Positions 8,147 to 16,054 of a stretch of 24,409 nucleotides of DNA are shown one piece after another. This stretch comes from Gammaproteobacteria bacterium (GTDB lineage: Bacteria > Pseudomonadota > Gammaproteobacteria > Pseudomonadales > Halieaceae), in the NCBI GenBank assembly GCA_002748505.1, contig PDSN01000130.1, forward strand, positions 1 through 24,409, in the 5' to 3' direction. The first letter of the stretch is position 1. Every line of letters starts with the position of its first letter. The notes below the pieces were generated by a model. That model ran no database searches and was not told where the DNA came from. It was given only the letters and a program-made list of their open reading frames with translations. A program made the translations under genes and the position numbers.

Positions 8147-10249
8147 CTAAAAACGATAGCTGACACGCCCGACAACGCTGCGCGTGGCTCCCACGAAGCA
8201 GTCACCACGTGAGAGACAGGTCGCATAATAGGATTTATCCGCCAGGTTTTGCACATTTAATGCGAAATCCCAAGGCCCGAACTCATAGCCCAGCATTAAA
8301 TCCATCAGCGTGTAGGACGGCGTACGAATCCTATCGAGGCCGCCCCAGGCGTCACTGACATAGCGCAGGCCATAAGCTGCCTTAAAACCCTGCCAAAACT
8401 CCTCCGGGCGGTAGCTCAGCCATGTTGAAATCTGGTGCTTGGAAACGGTAGCCAGGCGATAACCATCGGGTGTGTTGGTATCGAGCTGGGTGAAACTGAC
8501 ATCTATACGAAAATCGCCAAAACTCGCTGTCGCCTCCACCTCAATACCTTCGATGTCTGTCACACCGGATTGCTGTTCGTAGACATTCGGCGCCGCTTCC
8601 GGATCAGGCAGGTTACTCTGCTCAATATCAAACAATGACAGCGTCACCAGTACAGGCAGGCCATCGGGCTGATATTTAAGCCCTAGCTCCCACTGTTCAC
8701 CCTGCTCGGGCTTTAACAATTGGCCGTTGCCATTGTCACCAATCACAGGATCAAACGACTCCGCATAACTCACATAGGGCGCAATACCATTGTCGAACTG
8801 ATAGAGTAAACCGACACTGGTACTGAATTCTTCGTCCTTTTGGATTACGCCGATAGTTTCCGATTCGGTTTTGTCAAACCGCAAACCCAAACTGATGTGC
8901 AAGTCACCCACCGTGATGTGGTCGTTGATATAGAAACCCAGGTCTTTGGTGTCGACATCGGGGAATTTCGCGTAACGCTCATTTAGCATTTGTGCCGGTG
9001 GCACATTGCCATAAACGGGATCAAACAGGTTTAACCAGTAGCTGTCATCGCCGCTTGCAAAACCCAGCGCCCAGAGATAATAACCCGCACCACCGATGGT
9101 AACGTCCTGGTATTGCGCACCCATCATCACCTCGTGGTCTAAAACACCGCTTGCAAAGTTGGCGCGCAGGCGCACGTCCGTGGCCGCCTGCCTGGAAAAG
9201 CCGTCTTTGCGATAAAAGGTACGCGGCACCAGACCATTTTTATACAAAGATCCATCGGGGTTGTAGATAAAACGATCGGGGCTTACCGAAAAAGACGTCC
9301 AGGCCTGCTGATAATCCGCCTTGGCGTCCGTATAGCGAGAGGTGAATTCCATACTCCACACATCGTTAAACTGGTGTGAAGCCAGCAGTGTCACGGATTT
9401 GGCTTCCGCAATATACTGATTGAAATCCGGTTCACCCGCGTACACACCAGGATCTATTCGACGACCTTCGGGGCCGGGATACAGCGTGCCGTGAATAGGC
9501 AAGAACTGCGCTGCGGTATCGCTGTCAGTTTTGCTGTAATTCAGCAACAAGGTGATATCCGTATCGACACTGGGTCGCCAACTGAAAGATGGCGCCAGCA
9601 CGGTTTTATCGATGCCTACATAATCTACTTGGGTATCGCTGTTCTGATAAACGCCTACCATGCGATAAAACCACGTAGCGCTCTCGCCAATAGCGCCCGT
9701 GCTATCCACCGCCACTTGTTGATGCTGGTAATTACCGAGTTCTAACAGCAACTCATGGGCGCGCTCTTGCTGAGGGCGTTTACTGATAATATTAATCAAA
9801 CCACCCGGCGAGCCTTTACCGTAAAGCACAGACGCGGGCCCCTTTAATACTTCCACCTGCTCCAGGGTATAAGTGTGCGGGCGGGTGTTGTTGTAGTTCC
9901 CAAACAGGGACTGCAAACTGTCTTGATACATGGGCACATTAAGACCACGCACCTTCACCCAATCACCCCGAGTTGCATAACCATAGACTGCACTGCTAAT
10001 GCCAGCACTGTAGGTCAGCGCTTCATCCAGCGTCACCGCCCCAAGATCCAACAACTGCTGTTCGGTCACAATAGACACCGAACGCGCAATTTCCATAATC
10101 GGGGTGTCGGCTTTTAAGGCCGAATAACGGGACAATTGGCCGTAGACAATCACCTCCTCCAGCTCATTCTCATTGCTATAGGCTTGTGCCATGCTTAAAG
10201 AAGGGTTCAGCAAGGCACTGATTGCTGCGGCAAAAACGATCTGTTTCAA
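8147..10249 (-). CDS. TonB-dependent siderophore receptor (outer membrane)
   Basis: A 700-residue outer-membrane receptor of the ferric-siderophore class (FhuA/FpvA-like). It has a signal peptide ending near SLSMAQA, a TonB-box-like ELEEVIVYG just after it, and a plug domain with VSIVTEQQLLDLGAVTLDEA, VKVRGLNV and the strong motif VEVLKGPASVLYGKGSPGG. The remainder is a 22-strand-type barrel ending in VVGRVSYRF, the usual terminal aromatic strand. The start is TTG at 10247-10249: GGAGAG lies 7 bases upstream, and only this start keeps the signal peptide. It sits behind a Fur-box promoter, so it is expected to be iron-repressed. No siderophore synthesis or inner-membrane transport gene is beside it, so the ligand is unknown and may be a xenosiderophore. 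Confidence 0.93.
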   Translation of the reverse strand: MKQIVFAAAISALLNPSLSMAQAYSNENELEEVIVYGQLSRYSALKADTPIMEIARSVSIVTEQQLLDLGAVTLDEALTYSAGISSAVYGYATRGDWVKVRGLNVPMYQDSLQSLFGNYNNTRPHTYTLEQVEVLKGPASVLYGKGSPGGLINIISKRPQQERAHELLLELGNYQHQQVAVDSTGAIGESATWFYRMVGVYQNSDTQVDYVGIDKTVLAPSFSWRPSVDTDITLLLNYSKTDSDTAAQFLPIHGTLYPGPEGRRIDPGVYAGEPDFNQYIAEAKSVTLLASHQFNDVWSMEFTSRYTDAKADYQQAWTSFSVSPDRFIYNPDGSLYKNGLVPRTFYRKDGFSRQAATDVRLRANFASGVLDHEVMMGAQYQDVTIGGAGYYLWALGFASGDDSYWLNLFDPVYGNVPPAQMLNERYAKFPDVDTKDLGFYINDHITVGDLHISLGLRFDKTESETIGVIQKDEEFSTSVGLLYQFDNGIAPYVSYAESFDPVIGDNGNGQLLKPEQGEQWELGLKYQPDGLPVLVTLSLFDIEQSNLPDPEAAPNVYEQQSGVTDIEGIEVEATASFGDFRIDVSFTQLDTNTPDGYRLATVSKHQISTWLSYRPEEFWQGFKAAYGLRYVSDAWGGLDRIRTPSYTLMDLMLGYEFGPWDFALNVQNLADKSYYATCLSRGDCFVGATRSVVGRVSYRF

Positions 10250-10279
10250 GACAGCTCTCCATCAATCGATAAAGACGCC

Positions 10280-10300
10280 AATGATAATCGTTAGTATTGA
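10280..10300 (-). promoter_or_regulatory. putative Fur box
   Basis: TGATAATCGTTAGTA, centred near 10290, is an imperfect 7-1-7 repeat resembling the Fur consensus GATAATGATAATCATTATC. It overlaps the -10 and spacer of the receptor promoter and lies about 40 bases before the TTG start, a position where a repressor would block RNA polymerase. Confidence 0.65.
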
Positions 10301-10309
10301 CTATCGCAA
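10281..10309 (-). promoter_or_regulatory. sigma-70 promoter of the siderophore receptor gene
   Basis: On the reverse strand TTGCGA (10304-10309), a 17-base spacer and TATCAT (10281-10286). The -10 matches consensus at five of six positions. It is located in the 106-base gap between yqcC and the receptor. Confidence 0.6.
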
Positions 10310-10355
10310 TAAAATCAGCGACATTCAAATTATTATGTCTAGCCCGGACAGAGAC

Positions 10356-10673
10356 TCAAGCGTTGCTGATGCTGTAATCCAAGCGCTCCAACACGAGGAG
10401 CAGAGAAGTATAGGTTTGCTCCTGACCTTTGAAGTACTCCTGCGCCATTGGGGTAACGGAACAGGCTTCAGGCAGTGCAAGCTCGTTGTCGAGCAAGGCA
10501 TGCATGCGCGGCAAAAAAATAAACTGCAACCACTGCGGTAAAGTCAGTGTGTCGACGCAAAATGGCTGCGTAGATGCCAAAGCCTCCAGCGGCGGTGACT
10601 GCTCCTGCCATAATCCCAATACGCGCAACTGCGCCTCCAGATCAAACAGGGCATTGGCAACATCATTCGACAT
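10356..10673 (-). CDS. yqcC: YqcC family protein (DUF446)
   Basis: 105 residues with the family signature STQPFCVDTLTLPQWLQFIF followed by LPRMHALLDN; E. coli YqcC (109 residues) has the equivalent STQPFFMDT...EWLQWVLIPRMHDLLDN as I recall it. It is a small, all-helical cytoplasmic protein with no established biochemical role; in E. coli it neighbours truC. ATG 10671-10673 is chosen over an upstream ATG 9 codons earlier because it has GGAG 7 bases before it and lies 4 bases after the stop of the methyltransferase gene. It is the last gene of a four-gene reverse-strand run. Confidence 0.88.
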   Translation of the reverse strand: MSNDVANALFDLEAQLRVLGLWQEQSPPLEALASTQPFCVDTLTLPQWLQFIFLPRMHALLDNELALPEACSVTPMAQEYFKGQEQTYTSLLLVLERLDYSISNA

Positions 10674-10677
10674 GGTT

Positions 10678-11610
10678 TTACTCCGGTTTGCCAAACACAA
10701 AAAACGAGCCCGCTTTGTGGCGGCCTTTATAATGCAGCTCGCCCTTATCCAACAGGTTCAATCCCGCATCGCTAAACGCTTGATACCATGTCGGCTTATT
10801 CAATATTTTCTGCGACACTGCCAAAACATCGCGATTTCTTAAGTGGGCATATTCATAGGCTTTAGCAAACTCCAAGGCGTTTGCCCGCTCCTGCTTTAAG
10901 GCATTTACGGGCAGGCGCTGTAGACCGCCCAGGGCATTTAATACACCTGCGACCAGAGGGTGCGGTGACTGCTGCTGTAAAGCGGTAAGGGTTTGCACTT
11001 TTTTTGGCAGTTGCTTAGCAAATTTATCCGCATTGATATCGCCTTTCCCAAACCGCGCAATTAAACGAAATACACCCAGTTCGACCAGTTTTTCGTAAGC
11101 GAGCAATTCGCTTTGCATCGTATGGGCAATGGCCGAATCAGTCGCGTGAGCGACAAAAGCGAGGCGCCCGCCCGGTTTTAGCAGTGCGGCGAGCACGGGC
11201 GCAATGTCGTCGGCGCTACAGTACTCCAAACCGTATTGGCTGCTGATAAAATCCACTGGGTTGGTGAGCGTTTCATTCAGGCTCTCCACCGCCGTATTGT
11301 CCAGCACCTGAATATCCGCCAGGTATTTTTCTTTTTTGGGAAAGCGCTGGGCGATAATTGCTGTATCGATATGCGCGATATCAACGGCGCTAATATGCCA
11401 ATGCCGTTGTTTTTTTTCAGCCTGCTCGCAAAACAATAAGGGCAGCGCCAGATTGCCTGTGCAAACATCGACAATATGAGAATTATCCGGCAGTGTTTTT
11501 AATTGCCGGTACCAAAACGCTGCCAGTTCGCCTTCATAGTTTTCACGAAAATCCTCCGGCAAAGAGGTTAAGGCGCCCGATGCCCAATAGGCTGACCAGT
11601 GTTCACTCAT
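10678..11610 (-). CDS. class I SAM-dependent methyltransferase, substrate unknown
   Basis: 310 residues. The N-terminus (HWSAYWASGALTSLP) is followed by a Rossmann-type motif I, HIVDVCTGNLALP (residues 45-57), then an acidic motif II (SAVDIAH), FISSQYGLEYC and LLKPGGRLAFVAH, the usual post-motif strand. The glycine pattern of motif I is degenerate (V-D-V-C-T-G rather than G-x-G-x-G), but the overall order is that of class I methyltransferases. The C-terminal 130 residues are helical and end in KAGSFFVFGKPE, a common last strand of this fold. It starts at ATG 11608-11610, 15 bases after the dinG stop, with only a weak GGAT ribosome binding sequence, so coupling to dinG is likely. Substrate cannot be inferred. 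Confidence 0.8.
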   Translation of the reverse strand: MSEHWSAYWASGALTSLPEDFRENYEGELAAFWYRQLKTLPDNSHIVDVCTGNLALPLLFCEQAEKKQRHWHISAVDIAHIDTAIIAQRFPKKEKYLADIQVLDNTAVESLNETLTNPVDFISSQYGLEYCSADDIAPVLAALLKPGGRLAFVAHATDSAIAHTMQSELLAYEKLVELGVFRLIARFGKGDINADKFAKQLPKKVQTLTALQQQSPHPLVAGVLNALGGLQRLPVNALKQERANALEFAKAYEYAHLRNRDVLAVSQKILNKPTWYQAFSDAGLNLLDKGELHYKGRHKAGSFFVFGKPE

Positions 11611-11625
11611 GTATTTATCCAGTTT

Positions 11626-13731
11626 TTAACGCGCTAATTCCAGGGTAAACGGCGGCAGTGATTGTAAAATGGCCTTGCCGTAGCGCCGTGTCACCACGCG
11701 CCTGTCTAACAAGGTGACCCGTCCGGTATCTGTTTCGGTACGCAATAAACGACCTGCGGCCTGAACAAGCCGTACCGCCGCATCGGGCACACTCACTTCC
11801 ATAAACGCATTGCCACCGCCATTTTCCACCCATTCGACCAGTGCCGCCTCCAGCGGGCTGTCGGGCACCGCAAAGGGAAGCTTGGCTATAACCACGTGAG
11901 TGCAGTAATTGCCCGGCAAATCCACACCCTCTGCAAAACTGGCCAAACCAAAAATCACACTGCCACTGCCATCGTCAATCGCTTTTTTATGCAGGCGCAA
12001 TAATTCCTGCTTGCTGTTACTGTCCTGCACATAAACGTGCTCGCCTAACCTGCCATCGACTCCTGCAAACACATCACGCATTTGCCTGCGCGAGGAAAAC
12101 AATACCAGCGAACCCTGTGTAGGATCCAAAATCTTCGGCAGTAAATCAATAATTGCCGCGGTGTGCGCCTCTGCGTCCGTCGGTTCGCAAGGCATAGGCG
12201 GCACACTAAACACGGCGCTGGCATAGTCAAACGGGCTGGGCACGATATCAAAAATCGCATCTTCGGGCACGCCGCTGTCGCGAATAAAGCGTGCAAAAGT
12301 CCCCAGTGCAGACAGTGTGGCGGAAGTCATCACCACACCGGCGGCCTCCTGCCAAAGACACTGCTGTAAAATATTTGCGGCTATCACCGGACTTGCGTTC
12401 AAGTCATAGCTTAAGGCATTGTCCCACTCGCGCTCGGTAATCCAGCGCGCCATCACTTGCGGGTCGTCCTCGCCGCTCACCGCGTATTGTGACCACAGTG
12501 CGACGTTGGCCTGTGCGCGCGCCAGCATCGCGCCGTAGTTCATTGCATGCTGTTCAATCAGGTCACGCTCGCTGTGTTTTTCTTCCAGCGCTTTTTCCAA
12601 AAGCTTGTGCACAGCGTCAAAACCCAACTCCAGATGACTAAAATGACTGAGCAGTGCCTTGCCGATAATTTGCAGCTCATCAGGTATAAGCCCCAATTCA
12701 AAACGCAACTGACGCCCGTCGCGCACTTCTTTGACGGCGGGATCACCCATTAATTCCTGCACCAGAACCTGGACATTTTGCAGATCGTCGATGGCGGCTT
12801 CAATGTACTGTGGCGGCTGGCTCAATTCGCCTTGCAGTCCTGGTAACTTCTCCAACGACTTGGCGGTTTGCGATAGCGTGGTTTGACAATCCTGCAACCA
12901 CTGCACAGTGCTGTGCAGACGGCAAAAACCCGAAAAATGTGACAGCGCTTTGCTCGGTAAATGGTGGCCTTCGTCAAAAATATAAATCGTGTCCTGCGGT
13001 GGCGGCAATACCGCACCACCACCCAGGGCGAGATCCGCCAACACCAGATCGTGGTTGGTGACAATAACATCCGCTAAATTCAGCCCATCGCGCGCTTTGA
13101 AAAAACTGCACTGACTGATGTTCGGGCAGCGCCTGCCGCTGCACTGATTGTGATCCGTGGTAATACCCTGCCAGAATTCATCGGACAAAGCCGCGGGCCA
13201 GGCGTCTCTGTCACCATCCCATTCGCCCCGCCCCAAAGCATTTAACATATCCTGGAAAACAGCATCCGCATCCGGCTCTGATCCGCTTTGCCCGAGCTGG
13301 TCATAAAACGGCAATTCGCTGTTTTTTCCCGCTGCGAGCTGCTGATCCAGTTTTGACAAACACAGATAGCGCCTGCGACCTTTGGCCAGGGCATAGCTAA
13401 AATCCAAATCGGAATGGGCTAAAATATCCGGTAAATCCTTGCCAAAAAACTGTTCCTGCAATGCCACGGTTGCGGTGGCCACCACCAGCTTTTTTTCCTT
13501 TGCTCTGGCAATCGGCAAGGCGGCGACAGTGTAGGCAATCGTCTTTCCCGTACCCGTGCCCGCTTCCACCACCGCGATGGCTGAGCCCTCTGCCTCACTA
13601 TCCACTCGCGCAAGGGCTTTTGCCACATCGGCAATCATCAAACGCTGTCCCCAGCGCGGCGTCAGTGAACGCTGTTTTAATAGGGTTTTATAGGCTGAGG
13701 ATATTTCGTCTTTAAGTGCATCAGTTAACAA
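11626..13731 (-). CDS. dinG: ATP-dependent DNA helicase DinG (XPD-like, iron-sulfur)
   Basis: A 701-residue superfamily 2 helicase of the DinG/XPD type that unwinds 5'-3' and acts on R-loops and replication-transcription conflicts in E. coli. Walker A AGTGTGKT is at residues 57-64 and the DEGH box (FDEGHH) at 252-257. Four cysteines at 124, 197, 202 and 208 (CLSK; CSGRRCPNISQC) match the 4Fe-4S cluster spacing of E. coli DinG. Later motifs include VVMTSATLSALG, LVLFSSRRQMRDV and the arginine-finger region VRLVQAAGRLLRTETDTG. The start is TTG at 13729-13731, directly after the TAG of the acyltransferase gene, with AGAGG 8 bases upstream; no ATG is nearby. The abutting stop and start imply translational coupling. 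Confidence 0.95.
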   Translation of the reverse strand: MLTDALKDEISSAYKTLLKQRSLTPRWGQRLMIADVAKALARVDSEAEGSAIAVVEAGTGTGKTIAYTVAALPIARAKEKKLVVATATVALQEQFFGKDLPDILAHSDLDFSYALAKGRRRYLCLSKLDQQLAAGKNSELPFYDQLGQSGSEPDADAVFQDMLNALGRGEWDGDRDAWPAALSDEFWQGITTDHNQCSGRRCPNISQCSFFKARDGLNLADVIVTNHDLVLADLALGGGAVLPPPQDTIYIFDEGHHLPSKALSHFSGFCRLHSTVQWLQDCQTTLSQTAKSLEKLPGLQGELSQPPQYIEAAIDDLQNVQVLVQELMGDPAVKEVRDGRQLRFELGLIPDELQIIGKALLSHFSHLELGFDAVHKLLEKALEEKHSERDLIEQHAMNYGAMLARAQANVALWSQYAVSGEDDPQVMARWITEREWDNALSYDLNASPVIAANILQQCLWQEAAGVVMTSATLSALGTFARFIRDSGVPEDAIFDIVPSPFDYASAVFSVPPMPCEPTDAEAHTAAIIDLLPKILDPTQGSLVLFSSRRQMRDVFAGVDGRLGEHVYVQDSNSKQELLRLHKKAIDDGSGSVIFGLASFAEGVDLPGNYCTHVVIAKLPFAVPDSPLEAALVEWVENGGGNAFMEVSVPDAAVRLVQAAGRLLRTETDTGRVTLLDRRVVTRRYGKAILQSLPPFTLELAR

Positions 13732-14871
13732 CTATGCAGCCTCTAATTTGGCGACAACCGCATTGGCGTAGTTGGCCAGGGCAAAAGGTCTGTCCGCCTC
13801 TGGCATCGCCAAAATACGCGCTTCGAATTGTGCCTTACTGCAATCGCCCTCGGCCACTTCCACCGAGGCGGGAAGCCGGGCGGGCTCACCATAAAGCATT
13901 TCATAGGCGTAGAGATTGGTGGGGTGCAAACGGTACAGAGCCAACACCTGCCGATCAACCTCCGCCGCCACCGCCTCGGCATCGGCATACTCACCGGCCA
14001 GCGGCGTACCGAAAGCGACATGCACATGGGCTTTGTCGCCGGTAATACCCGCACCAATAGACAACACATCCTCATGCTGGGATTTATGGTACTGTCCATC
14101 CCGGGCGATAGCGGATAACTCCGCCGCCTTGCGCGCATCACAGGGGTCCAGCTCGTAGGAAATCGCCATAGGTACCAGGCGCAGTGAAGCGAGATAGTCG
14201 CCCAAGGCCTGCCCCTTGCGCTTGTTCATCGCCAGCATTTTAATCAACGCGGGCTCGGTGTGATCCACACCGTCCTTTGCGCGACCTTCGCGCTGGGCAA
14301 TCCAGATCGGCGCATTGTCCTCCTGGATGGAATGGGCGATATAAGCCGATAACTTGCGAAACGCCTTCAGCATTTGCCTGGGCGCGGTCGCCGAACGCTC
14401 CACGATAAAACTCTTGTTGAGGCGCATCAAATCGGACACCCAGGGCTTGGTCAGCAAATTATCGCCGATAGCGATACGCACCGTATCACGCTGCGCCTTA
14501 AACAGAGCGTAGTTGGTGAATGCGGGGTCCATCGCAATATCGCGGTGGTTACTCATAAATAAATGGGCCTTGTCGGGCGCCAGGCGCTCAAGACCAGAGC
14601 AGGAAAAACCGCTGCTGGTCGTGGCAATCATGCGATCCATATAAAACTTAATCACCCGCTGCATGCTGGCAACATCCTCAACCTGTGCCAGCTCACGACG
14701 CAGCACGCGTCGCGCCACCGGCAGCACCGCCCAGGGCAAAAACTGCGTCAAACGGGGCAGGCGAAACCCAGCCACCGTGGTTATAAACTCTCCATCGGCG
14801 AGCAAGCGCTCAATCACCGCGCCCACTTCAGTATCATTGTAGGGGCGAATGTCTGCATAGATATCGCTCAA
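13732..14871 (-). CDS. glycerol-3-phosphate / 1-acylglycerol-3-phosphate acyltransferase-like protein (PlsC superfamily)
   Basis: 379 residues. The catalytic box is MSNHRDIAMDPAF (His109, Asp115), which has five rather than four residues between His and Asp; NHRDI-x-x-D is recurrent in one branch of the superfamily, so I read it as a subfamily trait, not damage. The second box, WIAQREGRAKDG (191-201), is the phosphate-binding equivalent of FPEGTRS. The length exceeds PlsC (about 245) because of extra N- and C-terminal regions. The role is probably acyl transfer to a lipid or lipid precursor at the inner membrane. The start is TTG at 14869-14871 with AGGAG 6 bases upstream; no other start is near. 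It heads the run that continues through dinG, the methyltransferase and yqcC. Confidence 0.85.
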   Translation of the reverse strand: MSDIYADIRPYNDTEVGAVIERLLADGEFITTVAGFRLPRLTQFLPWAVLPVARRVLRRELAQVEDVASMQRVIKFYMDRMIATTSSGFSCSGLERLAPDKAHLFMSNHRDIAMDPAFTNYALFKAQRDTVRIAIGDNLLTKPWVSDLMRLNKSFIVERSATAPRQMLKAFRKLSAYIAHSIQEDNAPIWIAQREGRAKDGVDHTEPALIKMLAMNKRKGQALGDYLASLRLVPMAISYELDPCDARKAAELSAIARDGQYHKSQHEDVLSIGAGITGDKAHVHVAFGTPLAGEYADAEAVAAEVDRQVLALYRLHPTNLYAYEMLYGEPARLPASVEVAEGDCSKAQFEARILAMPEADRPFALANYANAVVAKLEAA

Positions 14872-15006
14872 AGCAGGCTCCTGTTACACAATTTACGGAC
14901 AAGAACAACACGCACTGGGGCGCTGGGTGTGCAGTATACCGCGAACAGCGCGGCCACGCCGAATCGGCATGAAATCATTTTTGTGCTTCCAGCGTTTTTA
15001 AAGACG
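14872..15006. other. intergenic region upstream of the acyltransferase gene
   Basis: It holds a reverse-strand TATACT at 14933-14938 that could be the -10 of the acyltransferase operon, but no convincing -35 at 16-18 bases. A frame open on the forward strand crosses it and the neighbouring gene; it looks like a shadow. Confidence 0.35.
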
Positions 15007-15040
15007 AAAAAAAACCGACGACCTTACGATCGTCGGTTTT
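15007..15040 (-). terminator. Rho-independent terminator of the PEP-CTERM gene
   Basis: AAAACCGACGA (15011-15021) and TCGTCGGTTTT (15030-15040) form an 11-bp stem around an 8-base loop. On the reverse strand the stem is followed by eight T, 19 bases after the PEP-CTERM stop codon. The T run is shorter on the forward strand. Confidence 0.9.
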
Positions 15041-15058
15041 CTACTACAGAGTAAGCGC

Positions 15059-15766
15059 TTAGGCTTTTTTGCGACGCTTGCTCAGACCCAGACCAGCGAG
15101 ACCCAAGCCTAACAGCGCCAGGCCGCCAGGGGCAGGTACGGTGCCACCAGGACCACCGGGGCCGCTGTCTTCGGTGTAGTCATAGACGATCTCACCCAGA
15201 CACTGTGCAACAGTGTCCTGAGTGGAATCCAGGTTGCCGCCACCACCAGTAAAGTTTGAGCCAGTAAAGGTGTTACAGCCAATACCTACGCTGCCAGTGC
15301 CGATGAACATGCTCAACTCGCCAACAGAAGCAAAGGTGTAAGTAATTGAATTGGTTGAGACTGTTTCACCCAGATCCAGCGAGGCGCCAGATGCCAGGCT
15401 TACAAAACCGCCAGTAGTCGCCAACAAAGAGCTAAAAGCCCCTGTCAGGTTATCTGCACCGGTATCAACGATTTCGAAAAGCCAGTCCAGGTTAGACTCA
15501 TACTTAAAAAACGCGTCCGCAGCGGAAGTGTTCTCAATAACAGTGCTGCTTATGGTGTTGCCGGTCAGAGTAACAGTCACGCTGTTGAGCGTACCGAGGC
15601 TGGCATCGAACTGATCCAATGAGCCGATGGCTGTGGAACCAGGCACCGCGGTGGACGTCAAGTCAGTGGTCATAAAGCCCAGATCGAAGTTCTGCGTAAT
15701 TACAGCAGCGTTCGCAGCACTTGTCATAGCGGCCATTACACCAGCGGCCATCATCAATTTTTTCAT
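15059..15766 (-). CDS. PEP-CTERM sorting domain protein, choice-of-anchor E type
   Basis: 235 residues: a signal peptide (MKKLMMAAGVMAAMTSAANA), a secreted beta-rich domain, a flexible GPGGPGG linker, then the sorting tail: VPAPGG (a VPEP variant), a hydrophobic helix and the basic end SKRRKKA. Such tails are recognised and cut by exosortase, with the product going to the cell surface or the extracellular matrix. The body has QFDASLGTLNSVTVTLTG and, later, FIGTGSVGIGC with a following GGGGN, which I associate with the choice-of-anchor E family. It has only two mature cysteines and is rich in T, S and G. ATG 15764-15766 has AGGGA upstream. The gene stands alone between a sigma-54 promoter and a terminator; no exosortase is in the window. 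Confidence 0.92.
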   Translation of the reverse strand: MKKLMMAAGVMAAMTSAANAAVITQNFDLGFMTTDLTSTAVPGSTAIGSLDQFDASLGTLNSVTVTLTGNTISSTVIENTSAADAFFKYESNLDWLFEIVDTGADNLTGAFSSLLATTGGFVSLASGASLDLGETVSTNSITYTFASVGELSMFIGTGSVGIGCNTFTGSNFTGGGGNLDSTQDTVAQCLGEIVYDYTEDSGPGGPGGTVPAPGGLALLGLGLAGLGLSKRRKKA

Positions 15767-15803
15767 GGTATATCCCTATTTGATACATGAATTGGTCAAA
15801 ACA

Positions 15804-15822
15804 CTGAAACATCGTGTTTCAG
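15804..15822. other. inverted repeat in the 5' leader of the PEP-CTERM gene
   Basis: CTGAAACA-TCG-TGTTTCAG is a perfect 8-bp inverted repeat with a 3-base loop. If the sigma-54 promoter at 15841-15856 is used, transcription would begin near 15830, placing this hairpin at the very start of the mRNA, about 40-55 bases before the ATG. It could be an mRNA stability element or a protein-binding site. Confidence 0.6.
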
Positions 15823-15840
15823 GCATCACAATATCTATTA

Positions 15841-15856
15841 TGCAAACCCCGTGCCA
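15841..15856 (-). promoter_or_regulatory. sigma-54 (RpoN) -24/-12 promoter of the PEP-CTERM gene
   Basis: The reverse strand reads TGGCACGGGGTTTGCA, which fits the RpoN consensus TGGCACG-N4-TTGCA at every conserved position, including GG at -24 and GC at -12 with correct spacing. It lies 75 bases before the ATG. Exosortase/PEP-CTERM systems are known to be often linked to RpoN and the PrsK/PrsR two-component pair, which makes the match functionally sensible. Confidence 0.85.
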
Positions 15857-15954
15857 AAAAACAAAACACCATAAAGTCAATAAGTTAACTACGAAACCAG
15901 TCTTTTGTTGTAAAAAAATCTGACAATTGTAAAAGACATGTATATGCAAATAAG

Positions 15955-15967
15955 GCACATAATGTGC
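15955..15967. promoter_or_regulatory. 13-bp palindrome, candidate upstream activator site
   Basis: GCACAT-A-ATGTGC is a perfect palindrome centred about 105 bases upstream of the -24 element of the RpoN promoter, a usual distance for an enhancer-binding protein site. It is also about 90 bases upstream of the rpsT -35, so it could instead belong to neither gene. Confidence 0.4.
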
Positions 15968-16054
15968 AATTAAGGGCATACAAAAAGGCGACCAACGCAC
16001 TGCAAATCCAGCAGCACCAAGTGGCCTCCTCACACCAAAACCCCGCGACAGCGC

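Noticed and set aside
14563..15054. Forward reading frame of 163 codons opposite the acyltransferase gene
   Set aside because: It is antisense to a clear gene, runs across the terminator of the PEP-CTERM gene, and its product resembles no protein family.
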